In this document: positions 17,532 to 26,623 of the stretch, piece after piece
How positions within the stretch are numbered: the first letter of the stretch is position 1
How the letters are laid out: each line of letters begins with the position of its first letter
Assembly: GCF_023336895.1 (NCBI RefSeq)
Contig: NZ_JAMBLT010000009.1
Location: 1 to 64,000 of the forward strand
Origin: Parasutterella secunda
GTDB lineage: Bacteria > Pseudomonadota > Gammaproteobacteria > Burkholderiales > Burkholderiaceae_F
Length of the DNA: 64,000 bases
Direction of reading: 5' to 3'
The notes under the pieces: model-generated
The model's database searches: none
What the model saw: only the letters and a program-made list of their open reading frames with translations
What the model was told of the DNA's origin: nothing
Translations under genes and position numbers: made by a program

Positions 17532-17753
17532 TTATGCTCCGCGAACAATGGAGAGGCGCTTAGCGTACTCTTCGGCTTCTTCATCGGAGAGTTTTTTAGC
17601 CTCATCAGGAATCATATTGGGAATGTTGTCTTTGACTTCAAAGGCCAGTTTGCAACGGGGACAGACCAACAGAGATTTTTCCGCATCCCAAACAATGGCC
17701 CCCTTGCAGACAGGGCAAACTAATGTAGCGGTTAATCGAGGATCAAGAGCCAT
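17532..17753 (-). CDS. ycaR: Trm112/YcaR-family small zinc-ribbon protein
   Basis: A 73-residue protein with paired cysteines CPVCKGAI and CPRCKLAF, forming one zinc ribbon, and the C-terminal NIPNMIPDEA motif typical of YcaR/Trm112. The start MALDPRL agrees with the family. It sits between lpxK and kdsB, the conserved context of this family. The molecular role in bacteria is not settled; Trm112 proteins elsewhere support methyltransferases. Confidence 0.92.
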   Translation of the reverse strand: MALDPRLTATLVCPVCKGAIVWDAEKSLLVCPRCKLAFEVKDNIPNMIPDEAKKLSDEEAEEYAKRLSIVRGA

Positions 17754-17754
17754 T

Positions 17755-18765
17755 TTATTTTTGAGCCTTTTCTTTGAGTTTGTGTTCAATGAGATCGACC
17801 AGATAGGGATCAATATCGACCAGATATTCGACAGTGTAGATTCTCGGGTCTTGAGCGATATCCGGGTGTTGACGGCACTTTACCGCGTCCTTGCCCGTAA
17901 TCAGAATGAATTCTTCCTTGCTGTCCTTAAAGGGATTGTCATCAAAGGCGTAATGATCGCCCAATTCCATTTCCGGACCTTCAATGTCGTGGGCACGAAG
18001 CATGGCAAAGAATCGTCCCGGCGCAGCAATGCCGGCTGCGGCAAGCACAGGCTTTTTCATCTGAGCAATGTCATCAAGGCTCAAACAGCGCGTGCCATCC
18101 AAGGACTTGGCTCGTCCGAGCGTTGCCGTTGCGGCAAAGCGGGGTGTGCGGCTATCAAATGAATCTTCCGTTGCATTTAAAACAATGGCGTCAACCTCAT
18201 CCAAACGGGACGGGGGTTCGCGCAAGGGACCTGCGGGCAACACCCAGCCATTTCCCAAACCTCTGGCACCGACCACTGCGAGTTCGACATCACGCGCCAA
18301 TGCATAGTGCTGCAAACCGTCATCGGAAATGATGAGGTCACACTCAGGGTGCTTATCTAAAAGCAGTAATGCCGCTGCTACTCTGTCACGGGCCACAGCA
18401 ACCGGAACCTGCGTTTGTCTGGCAATTAAGAGAGGTTCATCACCTACATTAACCGCGGGGCTATCGGGTAAGACCATTTGCGGAGCATCTTCTTTACGGC
18501 CGAAACCGCGAGAAACGACCCCGGGATGGTAGCCACGCTTGACCAGTTCTTTGACGAGGGCAATGGTAACCGGTGTTTTACCGGTACCGCCCACATAGAT
18601 ATTGCCAACGACAACAACCGGGACCGGTAAACGGTGCGGTTTTGTTTTCATCCGTCTGTTGCGGGCAATACAAAGGAATACAACGGAAAGAGGAGATAAG
18701 GCCCAAGCCAAAAGACCGCGTTTAGTCCATTGGCGATGCAGCCACGACTCAAATGTGGCGCGCAT
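17755..18765 (-). CDS. lpxK: Tetraacyldisaccharide 4'-kinase LpxK
   Basis: A 336-residue inner-membrane-associated kinase that phosphorylates the 4' position of the lipid A disaccharide. The N-terminal hydrophobic helix (LLAWALSPLSVVFLCIA) anchors it. The P-loop GNIYVGGTGKTP and the DDGLQHYALARDVEL motif are diagnostic. GGAG lies seven bases before the ATG. It is the first gene of the minus-strand operon with ycaR and kdsB. Confidence 0.96.
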   Translation of the reverse strand: MRATFESWLHRQWTKRGLLAWALSPLSVVFLCIARNRRMKTKPHRLPVPVVVVGNIYVGGTGKTPVTIALVKELVKRGYHPGVVSRGFGRKEDAPQMVLPDSPAVNVGDEPLLIARQTQVPVAVARDRVAAALLLLDKHPECDLIISDDGLQHYALARDVELAVVGARGLGNGWVLPAGPLREPPSRLDEVDAIVLNATEDSFDSRTPRFAATATLGRAKSLDGTRCLSLDDIAQMKKPVLAAAGIAAPGRFFAMLRAHDIEGPEMELGDHYAFDDNPFKDSKEEFILITGKDAVKCRQHPDIAQDPRIYTVEYLVDIDPYLVDLIEHKLKEKAQK

Positions 18766-19021
18766 GAGATTCTCCGATTATTTGAAAAAATGACTCTCGG
18801 TCCGTCGGACCGGAACTGTCAGAAAACATATGTTTTTTCTCTACCTGCTTCAAAAAAAGCTAACCTACCAATGTTAGCAAATATGTAGAAAAGTGCGAGG
18901 ACTTTTTAGTTACTCTGGGAATTTAGAGTAATCCGTTGAGAAAACTCGTCGGAAGCCTATTTAATTCGAAAGGGGAAACGTAAGATGGTAAAAAAATCAA
19001 AGTTTGCCCTTGAGATTTTAT
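18766..19021. other. lpxK/ATPase divergent intergenic region
   Basis: About 300 bases without a gene. It holds the likely minus-strand promoter region of lpxK, a CGGTCC-GTC-GGACCG hairpin (18798-18812), a perfect 14-base palindrome AAAACATATGTTTT (18823-18836), a minus-strand terminator (18852-18878) and a stem-loop at 18910-18931. The last two are not explained by any annotated gene. Confidence 0.6.
18852..18878 (-). terminator. Minus-strand terminator with no assigned transcript
   Basis: Read on the minus strand: GCTAAC, eight-base loop, GTTAGC, then seven T. No minus-strand gene lies upstream of it, so it may end a small RNA starting between about 18900 and 19080. Confidence 0.55.
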
Positions 19022-19072
19022 TTGCGTAATATGTATTACGTAACGGTACGTTACGTAACATCTGTTACGCAA
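19022..19072. promoter_or_regulatory. Four-site operator-like array
   Basis: Four related octamers occur at near-even spacing: TTGCGTAA (19022-19029), TTACGTAA (19036-19043), TTACGTAA (19051-19058), TTACGCAA (19065-19072). The starts are 14, 15 and 14 bases apart, and the set is symmetric about 19047. The last copy touches the AGGAG ribosome site of the next gene. This is a likely operator for a cooperative regulator. Confidence 0.6.
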
Positions 19073-19082
19073 GGAGAGGGTG

Positions 19083-20414
19083 ATGAAATTTTACGGTAGA
19101 AAAGCAGAACTTTCGATTATTCAAGAAGAATTGGAATTGGTAAACAAAGAACATAGTTCAAGAATGATTGTTGTCACCGGTCGGCGCAGAATCGGAAAGA
19201 CCCGCTTAATTGAGCAGGCTTTGGAAGGCTCCGCAGTGCCTACTGTTCAGTTTGTTTTTTATCCGTATGCTCTTGAGAGTGTATTAGTTAAAGAATTTTT
19301 AACTGAAATTGAGCAGAAATTACAATTAAATTATCTACCGGCATGCACAAGTATCGTTGATGTTTTAGCCTTTCTATTTACTGTTGCCAAGACAACTTCG
19401 ATTAATATCGTCATGGATGAATGCCAAGAGATCGATGATGTTGATCCAGCATTCTGGGGGAGATTGCAGGCTTTGTGGGATCGTAACAAACGAGATAGTT
19501 CAGTGGCGTTGTTTCTTTGTGGATCAGTAGCCTCTGCGATGAGGCATATTTTTGAGGACTATAGTCAACCATTATTTGGACGAGTGGACAGAATTATAAA
19601 ACTCTCCCCTTTTTCGCCCAATGAGATTAAAGAAATTCTGTCGGATTTTAACCATCAATATAGTGCTGACGATTTGTTAGCTTTTTATGTGATGACGGGC
19701 GGTGTCGCACAGTACATTGAATACCTTTTGGAGCGTGGAGCTTTACACCTCGAAGAAATGGTCGACGTGGCGGTTAATCCAACTTCATTTTTCTTAAATG
19801 AAGGCAATGTCATGTTAGCCAATGAGTTCCGAGCTGAATATGGTGTTTATTATTTAATTTTGCAAAAGATGGCTCAAGGAGTCACAAAACGAGAAGAATT
19901 ACAGAATTTTGTTTCCAAGAGCATTGGTGGTTATTTAGCGAAACTTGAGAACTTTTATAGTCTGATTAGTCGTAATGAACCGCTTTTTGCTGAAAATACA
20001 TACAAGAAAAGCCGTTTCAAAATGACAGATCGGTACTTGATGTTTTGGTTTGCATTTTTAAACGATCCTCAACGGATAGGGGCGGGAAATTTTCAATCTA
20101 TAAAGAAAAACATTTTCAACCATTATGAAACTTTTAGTGGTCGTGCGCTGGAACAATATTTTTTGGAAAAGTTTAGATCAGAGTCGCGCTATACACATTT
20201 GGGTCAATGGTGGGATAGAAAAGGTATGAATGAAATTGACCTTATTGGTGTGAATATGGATGAAGAAAAAGTGGATATTTTCGAGATTAAAAGAAATGAT
20301 AAAAAAATTAATTTGCAGGCTCTATATGTGAAGGCCGAGGCTTTTTTAACACAAAATCCTAAATTACGAAAGTTTCATCTCAACTGCTGTGGGTTAAGTC
20401 TTAATGAACTTTAA
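19083..20414 (+). CDS. AAA-type ATPase with C-terminal DUF234 nuclease-like domain
   Basis: A 443-residue protein of the 'archaeal-type' ATPase_2/DUF234 group. Residues 1-200 carry the ATPase core: RKAEL near the start, Walker A GRRRIGKTRL and Walker B NIVMDECQE. A winged-helix region follows (ITKREELQ-like, here VTKREELQNF). The C-terminus has a PD-(D/E)XK-like arrangement, NEIDLIG then DIFEIKR. The cellular role is unknown. The gene is A+T-rich compared with its neighbours, suggesting horizontal acquisition. AGGAG lies six bases before the ATG at 19083; a GTG at 19080 is possible. A regular operator-like array precedes it. Confidence 0.82.
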   Translation: MKFYGRKAELSIIQEELELVNKEHSSRMIVVTGRRRIGKTRLIEQALEGSAVPTVQFVFYPYALESVLVKEFLTEIEQKLQLNYLPACTSIVDVLAFLFTVAKTTSINIVMDECQEIDDVDPAFWGRLQALWDRNKRDSSVALFLCGSVASAMRHIFEDYSQPLFGRVDRIIKLSPFSPNEIKEILSDFNHQYSADDLLAFYVMTGGVAQYIEYLLERGALHLEEMVDVAVNPTSFFLNEGNVMLANEFRAEYGVYYLILQKMAQGVTKREELQNFVSKSIGGYLAKLENFYSLISRNEPLFAENTYKKSRFKMTDRYLMFWFAFLNDPQRIGAGNFQSIKKNIFNHYETFSGRALEQYFLEKFRSESRYTHLGQWWDRKGMNEIDLIGVNMDEEKVDIFEIKRNDKKINLQALYVKAEAFLTQNPKLRKFHLNCCGLSLNEL

Positions 20415-20725
20415 ATATTTAAGTGTCGAGTGTATTGTTTTCTCTAATTGATTCGTTGTCAATAGACAGCAATTAGGTGTCATAGCGTCCGTTGGAAAGA
20501 TGCTTATGACCATATTCTGGTAATTTCATCTTACTGTTTGATTCCCAGGGTCGCTTTTTAGTGGCTTAAATTAAAAAGTTGAGGGGGGGACTTCATTGGC
20601 TGTGGCCAAATTCTCCCCTCCCCTCGCTCACGCGTAAAACAATCGTTTTTAACTAACTTGCTAGAACTTTCAAAAACTGCATCTAAAGATAAATTCTTTA
20701 ATAAGCGTGACAAAGAAGAGTTTGT
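20415..20725. other. Convergent gap between ATPase and autotransporter
   Basis: No gene. A G+C-rich imperfect hairpin lies at 20581-20625 (a GAGGGG arm, a TTGGC-TGTG-GCCAA inner stem, and a CCCCTC arm). On the minus strand it is followed by AACTTTTTAA, so it may end the autotransporter transcript. Confidence 0.4.
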
Positions 20726-22969
20726 CTAGAAAAGATACTTCATGTGACCAAAGACTAGCCATGTGTCTTCGGTTTTTCCGCCCACAATACGTTCAGCATC
20801 AAATTGCAAATGAATATTATTTTCCCAATTCAATGCAGTACCTATACCGAAATCAGCCCAGGTACCTGTGTTCCCCCAATTTTCTTTCAAGTTATGCAAA
20901 CCATCAGAAAGCTTAGCATCCTGACCTCCAGTGAACTGGTGAAGAACATCTCCTCGGAAATAAAACTCGCCGGCAAAGTTCTGGCTTAGGAATTCATGTC
21001 CGGCGCGAAAGCCGACCCTACCAATAACGCTCGTTTCACTATCTGCCTCAACTTTCATCATCCGATCAGTCCAGTAATCAAAACTATCAAGATAAGCAAC
21101 TTGTATCTGTAATTGCGGTTCCAAAAATACACCTTTGCTGTCCTTTAACGTGTAACCGTATTCAGCCGATAACGCCACATAATCTTGATCAAAATCGCCC
21201 TTTGTCGTATAGGTCTCGTTACCAACTGTGTAATCACTCGAGACCCGACCGATACGACCAACGAAATCAAGATAGTGATTATCGTAGGTAAGGGTATCAA
21301 AAACAGCGAACTCGTATCGCTTCATCTCACCGTTGCCTTGGACATCAAGGAAGTTGGTGTCCCCTTCTGTATACGAAAACCAGACGCCCGCCCTACTTTT
21401 TTGAGAAAATTGGCGATCATATCCGATCGAGACTCCTGTGCGATCCCAGTGGTATTGACTATCAGCTCCACTACGACCATGGTGCATTCTTATCCAAAGT
21501 CCGTTATCAGGATCATCGTCACTGCGTAGGGTTTCATTAAGGCGGCGATCTCTCCGATCCATTTCTACAGCAGCGTCATAACTCGCATAACCCGCTCCTG
21601 TCATCCCAAAAGCGGCCGAGGATTTTGTCAGAACAATACGTTCTATAAACCACTTAGTTCCCCCAATGTAATCATCCAAATCGACTGTTGAACCTTCTGT
21701 GTCTTTGACAGTTGAAAATTCATCTCTTTGCGTATCCTCTTCGGATAAAGTTTCATGATTGATTTGCAATTCGTAGTCGATCAAGCCCTCACCCCGTTCA
21801 TTGACCTTATCAACAAAACTAAGAGTGGATTCATCATTAGGTTTGGTGACTGCGAAAATCAACGTGTTGTTTGGGTTGATGGATTCCAATAATCCAAGAT
21901 CATGCGCAACTAAGTCAATGGCATGTTTGGAGAAAGTTTGATTTTCTGATCCGTTGTAGCTATCAATAAAAAGCATATCACTAGCGCTTTTATCCTCAGC
22001 ATTGAGATCCATTTTGAAAATACCGCCGTTACCTTGTAAATTTGCTATATGGACGTAATTGTGATTTATCGACAGTATTTCATCGGAGAAGTATTCGCTG
22101 AGTCCGCTCGAGCTATAAAACTCTTGAATGTCCTGATCAAATAAATTGATAACTCCATTGTTATTTAGTGTAATTTGGCTGATGTATGGACTTTTTAAAT
22201 AGATCCACTGAGCACCATTTTCAAAAGTCAAATTAAGATCGCCCGCAATATATTTGTCACGACCATCACCGAAATCTCCGATCCAACCAACCCAATCTTG
22301 GTTATCAAGAAGGAAATCATCTCCGGAAAAATAGCCGTTACCAATAAACGTTCCCGTAACGGAGCTGTTCTGCTCTACCAAAATATTGCCGACTATCTGG
22401 TTATTAGTTGAATGAATGTTGATTGATGAATTGCCCTTCGCTTGTAACGTATCTGCTTTTTGGGCAAAAGTCCATATTTTAGTTGTTGAGCCGGCGCTAC
22501 CAATATTGATGATTGCATCTTGCAACCAAATGCCGTTTGCACCGATTTCATTGGGGTTAAATTTAGGATGGTTAGTTTTTTGGTAGACAAAAATATCTAC
22601 ATTGCCATTGAGATTGATCTCAGAACCTTGATACGCGGCAATAGCGTAGTTACCTTGGGCAAAACTACTGTCATCAAATTCTGTAGCGTTAATCCTAATC
22701 TCAGTGTTTTCATTGATCTTAAGATCTGCCCCCCCCTGCAGTAAAATTGAAAACTGTGAATTTGTGATTTTGGGGGAATGTTCAATATGGACATTGTCAT
22801 AAGTGTGAAGTTCAGCATCATTGAATCTGAGGATTTGCGGATCCGAACTTCCGATATTTGAGAAATCTTCAGCCTGAGCTAGCCCATAGCATGAAAAAAA
22901 GAAAAGCGCTGCGATGATATTTTTTTGCAGAATATTGCGATGAGATAATTTAGGTTTATTAGTAGGCAT
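20726..22969 (-). CDS. Autotransporter outer-membrane beta-barrel protein
   Basis: A 747-residue type V secreted protein. A signal peptide (about residues 14-33, ending LAQAED) is followed by a beta-helix-like passenger (about 35-470) rich in Asn, Gly and Ile with repeated N-x-G/I-N-I turns, then a 270-residue autotransporter barrel. The barrel starts near GLWIRMHHGRSG, a family hallmark, and ends with the terminal aromatic residue of MKYLF. There is no obvious protease or RGD motif; an adhesin role is inferred. AGGA lies eight bases before the ATG. Low G+C like the adjacent ATPase. Confidence 0.88.
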   Translation of the reverse strand: MPTNKPKLSHRNILQKNIIAALFFFSCYGLAQAEDFSNIGSSDPQILRFNDAELHTYDNVHIEHSPKITNSQFSILLQGGADLKINENTEIRINATEFDDSSFAQGNYAIAAYQGSEINLNGNVDIFVYQKTNHPKFNPNEIGANGIWLQDAIINIGSAGSTTKIWTFAQKADTLQAKGNSSINIHSTNNQIVGNILVEQNSSVTGTFIGNGYFSGDDFLLDNQDWVGWIGDFGDGRDKYIAGDLNLTFENGAQWIYLKSPYISQITLNNNGVINLFDQDIQEFYSSSGLSEYFSDEILSINHNYVHIANLQGNGGIFKMDLNAEDKSASDMLFIDSYNGSENQTFSKHAIDLVAHDLGLLESINPNNTLIFAVTKPNDESTLSFVDKVNERGEGLIDYELQINHETLSEEDTQRDEFSTVKDTEGSTVDLDDYIGGTKWFIERIVLTKSSAAFGMTGAGYASYDAAVEMDRRDRRLNETLRSDDDPDNGLWIRMHHGRSGADSQYHWDRTGVSIGYDRQFSQKSRAGVWFSYTEGDTNFLDVQGNGEMKRYEFAVFDTLTYDNHYLDFVGRIGRVSSDYTVGNETYTTKGDFDQDYVALSAEYGYTLKDSKGVFLEPQLQIQVAYLDSFDYWTDRMMKVEADSETSVIGRVGFRAGHEFLSQNFAGEFYFRGDVLHQFTGGQDAKLSDGLHNLKENWGNTGTWADFGIGTALNWENNIHLQFDAERIVGGKTEDTWLVFGHMKYLF

Positions 22970-23609
22970 TGCTATATTCCTAATTGAATCAAGGTATGAA
23001 AAATTTTTACTAGTTTAAAGAGGAAATAAAATCTCCTAAAAGTGGAGGTTGTGGGATTGAATTTTATCAAACGTTCATACGGTGAAGGGGTAGGCGAGAA
23101 ACCATTTACCGTTACCCACATGACAGTTGACCATATACAATTCTTCGAAAACGGTAATCTCGCTAACAATTATTAGCGAATTTAATGTGACCAGTTATTA
23201 CTTTGGGATTCCAGAAAGACAACGGTAACTGGAAAAACTTTGCCATCAAATCTCAAAAAATATCACTGCAATCCAACGCCGAAGGACCTATCGAAATATC
23301 CGGCCAATTACTGCTACCAGTGAATTGTTGCTCTAAGGCGCTGGTTAAATCGAGCTTTTGTTTGTTCTGTCTGCGAATCAATATCCCTCTGAATAAGGAA
23401 ATTTCAAGCTTTAAGTTGGTTTACATAGACCACAACTGAAACTGTCGAGTCCTTTTGTGTTTGAAAGAATTAGGTTTAACGGTTTCGACGAATCTTAAAT
23501 CCACATTTTGGAGGTATATCTGCTGAGGGATTTGGTGCAACCTCGCCATTTACCTTAGAGCTTGGGTTTGGGTCTAGATATGCGCACGTCTGAGCAATAT
23601 ATTCAAAAC
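22970..23609. other. A+T-rich gap without a recognisable gene
   Basis: About 640 bases. The short open frames in it show no recognisable protein and no good ribosome sites. A 7-bp hairpin TCGCTAA-CAATTA-TTAGCGA lies at 23160-23179, upstream of the autotransporter. Decayed accessory sequence is possible. Confidence 0.5.
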
Positions 23610-24197
23610 TCACAGCTCAAACAGCTCTTTAAGTTCCTCAACACTCAATCGCTCATCAAACGGCACATACTGGCCTTTTGAATTCTTGAATACCCCATAG
23701 GGAACAGCCCTGCAGCCGGCTCGACGATGAAGTTTGGTATTGGTCCATACTTTATCGCGAACTTCCACGGGTAACTTTTCCACTGCGCCGTAACGGATCC
23801 CGCGAAATCCAATATCGTTGAAGTGAGCGAAATGCTCGTCTAATTTACCCAGCGGATCTTTATCAATCAAAATAGTGGTGGCCTGCGGTTCAGAATGAAT
23901 ATTCATAAACGAAATAGGGCAGAACACAAATTCGATTTTATCTAAAAAGGGTTCCAATTTTCGGTGCAACTGCCAACAATCCCGGCATTGTGTATCAAAA
24001 GCGACATACGCCTTCGGTCGTCCGGCGGGGCCTTTAGAGGAAATGCCGGTTCCTTCTTTTTCAAAAGATTCAAACATTTTCTTTCCGTCCCAGATGACGG
24101 GGACGGAAGCGGGGGCCGCATGGGCAGACGTCATTCCAATGGTGATTAAGGAGGAAAAACCAGCTAAAAGTGCATTGCGTCGAGAAATTGTTTTCAT
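23610..24197 (-). CDS. Exported thioredoxin-fold protein with CxxC motif
   Basis: A 195-residue protein. An N-terminal export signal contains SRRNALLAGF, close to a twin-arginine motif, and ends near AHAAP. The mature part has a thioredoxin-like active site FDTQCRDCWQLHRKL and a cis-proline segment RAVPYGVFKN. It resembles DsbG/DsbC-type periplasmic thiol proteins but is shorter and lacks an evident dimerisation domain. AAGGAGG precedes the ATG at 24197, which I prefer over an upstream in-frame start. Substrate unknown; role in periplasmic thiol-disulfide chemistry is inferred. Confidence 0.68.
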   Translation of the reverse strand: MKTISRRNALLAGFSSLITIGMTSAHAAPASVPVIWDGKKMFESFEKEGTGISSKGPAGRPKAYVAFDTQCRDCWQLHRKLEPFLDKIEFVFCPISFMNIHSEPQATTILIDKDPLGKLDEHFAHFNDIGFRGIRYGAVEKLPVEVRDKVWTNTKLHRRAGCRAVPYGVFKNSKGQYVPFDERLSVEELKELFEL

Positions 24198-24259
24198 AGA
24201 AAAAAGCCTCCTTAATGTTCCCAATCATTTTACGCACAAAACCCACGGTTGCTTAGTGA

Positions 24260-25156
24260 TTATTGAACTTCAATCACACCTTTTTTCAATTGCGTGATCG
24301 GATGCCAATCTTGTTTGGCTTTTCTGAGACCGGGAATCCCCAGATCTTCTTCGCGGTTGAGGTACTCAATACAGAGGGGCAAACTTTTGGCAAACGCTTG
24401 AGAGAGAGCTGGATACGCACCGGGTACGTCACGGGTGGCCTTTTCAATATGCACAGCCAAAATATCAGAAGCGCTCCTTGCTCCATAAGTTAACCCTAAG
24501 ATTCGACCATGCTCGTGCAAAATGCCGCCGTAGACCGGCAATTCGTCCCAATGCGCAAGAACTTTTTCAATAGCGGCTTTTTCCTCTAAAAGGCCTTCAT
24601 TCATTTCACGCCCACTATACCAATCGTTCAAAAACGCCATGCAGTCGCCTAGACGATCCTTTGTGTACACTTCAAATTGAGCATCGGGACACGCCTTATA
24701 AAAGCGTTTGACGAAGTTACGCTTACTGTGAAAATGTGACCCTGGGAGCTCCACAAAGTCAGAACACGCATACACATAATCCCATCGATCGGGATTATCT
24801 TCAATAATCAATCTACGATGGGCGAAAGCCTTCGAGAGAATCGGCGCGATTGAATCGGTTCGTCCGTAAAAACGAAGTGGGCGATGGTTTTGGCGAGCGT
24901 CATTATCCAAGACTTCGAAAAGAGAAAAGGGAATTTCCTCTTTCCCAATAGGCATGACGAGAACCGGAGAGGGATCCTTTCCTACTAGACGCTCCAACAC
25001 AAGGTGAGTGCCTTCAAACTCGAAATAACGAAAATGATTGTGAATGCCCCGACTGAAAAGCGAGACGAGACTTAAATCACAATCGCCGTCTCCATACTGT
25101 GGAAGATACTTTTTTAAAAGGTCTAAATCGCTTTCTTTTAACGCTTGAAATAACAT
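24260..25156 (-). CDS. DUF2156 (phosphatidylglycerol lysyltransferase C-terminal-like) protein
   Basis: A 298-residue soluble protein of the GNAT-like DUF2156 family. Typical segments are DWDYVYACSDFVELPGSHFHSKRNFVKRFYKA-like (here DRWDYVYACSDFVELPG then FHSKRNFVKRF), and the second acetyltransferase-like half with GGILHEHGRILGLTYG and EKATRDVPGAYPALSQAF. In this family the domain transfers an aminoacyl group from aminoacyl-tRNA; this stand-alone form has no membrane part, so its acceptor is unknown. It lies 62 bases upstream of the thioredoxin-fold gene on the same strand. Confidence 0.75.
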   Translation of the reverse strand: MLFQALKESDLDLLKKYLPQYGDGDCDLSLVSLFSRGIHNHFRYFEFEGTHLVLERLVGKDPSPVLVMPIGKEEIPFSLFEVLDNDARQNHRPLRFYGRTDSIAPILSKAFAHRRLIIEDNPDRWDYVYACSDFVELPGSHFHSKRNFVKRFYKACPDAQFEVYTKDRLGDCMAFLNDWYSGREMNEGLLEEKAAIEKVLAHWDELPVYGGILHEHGRILGLTYGARSASDILAVHIEKATRDVPGAYPALSQAFAKSLPLCIEYLNREEDLGIPGLRKAKQDWHPITQLKKGVIEVQ

Positions 25157-25259
25157 AATCCAATCTTTCTTATCGAACTGCTAAACATTAAGACAGATGA
25201 GAACAATTTGCAAAACAATTTAGTTAGAATTTTCTGGTTCTTTTTAAGATTTCAGGCCC

Positions 25260-26594
25260 ATGTTTTTTGAGCAAAATGCCCCTTTGTCATCATCACCGGT
25301 TTGGACTGTATCGCAGCTCAACGATGAAGTTTCGCGCTCTTTGCAGATGAATTTCCCGCCGCTTTGGGTGGGAGGTGAAGTGCGTGGTTTTACACGTGCT
25401 GCGTCGGGCCACTGGTATTTCACGCTCAAAGATGCCACCGGCGAATTGTCGTGCGCCATGTTTGCGGGCAACAACCGCCATGTGGGCTTTATTCCTAAAA
25501 CCGGGGATCATCTGGAAGTTCACGGGCAAGTGAGTATTTACCGTGCCCGCGGTTCTTATCAAATGGTTGTGGACGCTGTCAGGCAAGCGGGATTGGGGAC
25601 GCTTTATGAACGCTTTTTGCAGTTAAAGGAAAAACTTCAAAAAGAAGGCCTTTTCGATCTTTCCCGCAAAAAGACGATTGCCCGCGTCAACACCAAAATC
25701 GCCGTGGTGACAAGTCTTCAGGCCGCTGCCCTGCGAGACGTGTTGACAACCTTAAGGCGCCGTGCTCCCTACGCTCGCTTGACAGTTTTTGAAACGGCCG
25801 TGCAAGGTGATGATGCGCCGGCAGAAATTATTTCAGCGCTTAAGCGAGCTGATCAAAGCGATGTTGATGTGATTTTGTTAGTCAGAGGTGGGGGGTCTCT
25901 TCAGGATCTTTGGTCTTTTAATGATGAAGCGGTTGCTCGCAGCGTTGCCGCTTTAACCAAGCCCGTTATTGTCGGTGTCGGGCACGAAAGCGACGTGACG
26001 ATTGTGGACTGGGTGGCGGATTTACGGGCGGCGACACCGACGGCTGCGGCAGAGCACGCCACCGAAAGTGTTGACGTCTTGTTAAAAGAACTCGCTCAGA
26101 CTCATGAGACCATGCGCTACGTCTGGAGTCGCTATTGGACGGAAAACACGCAAAAAGTGGATTCCTTGATGCGAGAGATCCCCGATCCGGCCAAAAGTCT
26201 TCGCCAAGCCAACGAGCGCCTGACACTTTTGAGTCAATCGCTTTCTAGTTTGATGCGCTCTCAGTGGTTTGTAAAATCAGAAACTGTTCGTCATTTAAGC
26301 GCATCACTCATTAATCCTGCTTCGCTTTTTCTCAGAGAAAAAGAAAGACATGACAGAATCAGTAAAGAGCTTGTCTCACTCATTCATGACAAACTCAATC
26401 AAAATGAACGCGCCCGTCAGAGCTTAATGGATTTGATTACGGAAATCAGTCCGCAAGCTATTTTGAAAAAAGGGTACAGCTATGTCACAGCTTCTGATGG
26501 AACATTTGTTAAAAGTGCCGAGAGCGCGGTTAAAAGCGATAACTTGCAGATTCACTGGCATGACGGACAGCTAGAGGTTCATGTAAAGAAATAG
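25260..26594 (+). CDS. xseA: Exodeoxyribonuclease VII large subunit
   Basis: A 444-residue protein with an N-terminal OB fold (VWTVSQLNDEVSRSL to about residue 105) and the Exonuc_VII_L catalytic domain. Diagnostic segments are IAVVTSLQAAALRDVLTTL, VILLVRGGGSLQDLWSFNDE, and VGVGHESDVTIVDWVADLRAATPTAAAE in parts, followed by a long coiled-coil and the C-terminal LKKGYSYVT. XseA degrades single-stranded DNA with XseB; xseB is not in this window. No clear ribosome site is seen. Confidence 0.95.
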   Translation: MFFEQNAPLSSSPVWTVSQLNDEVSRSLQMNFPPLWVGGEVRGFTRAASGHWYFTLKDATGELSCAMFAGNNRHVGFIPKTGDHLEVHGQVSIYRARGSYQMVVDAVRQAGLGTLYERFLQLKEKLQKEGLFDLSRKKTIARVNTKIAVVTSLQAAALRDVLTTLRRRAPYARLTVFETAVQGDDAPAEIISALKRADQSDVDVILLVRGGGSLQDLWSFNDEAVARSVAALTKPVIVGVGHESDVTIVDWVADLRAATPTAAAEHATESVDVLLKELAQTHETMRYVWSRYWTENTQKVDSLMREIPDPAKSLRQANERLTLLSQSLSSLMRSQWFVKSETVRHLSASLINPASLFLREKERHDRISKELVSLIHDKLNQNERARQSLMDLITEISPQAILKKGYSYVTASDGTFVKSAESAVKSDNLQIHWHDGQLEVHVKK

Positions 26595-26623
26595 TCCACA
26601 GTGTTGCAATTCTTAACCAGAAA

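Noticed and set aside
22972-23439. Short open frames in the gap next to the autotransporter
   Set aside because: No family similarity that I recognise, no ribosome sites and atypical composition.
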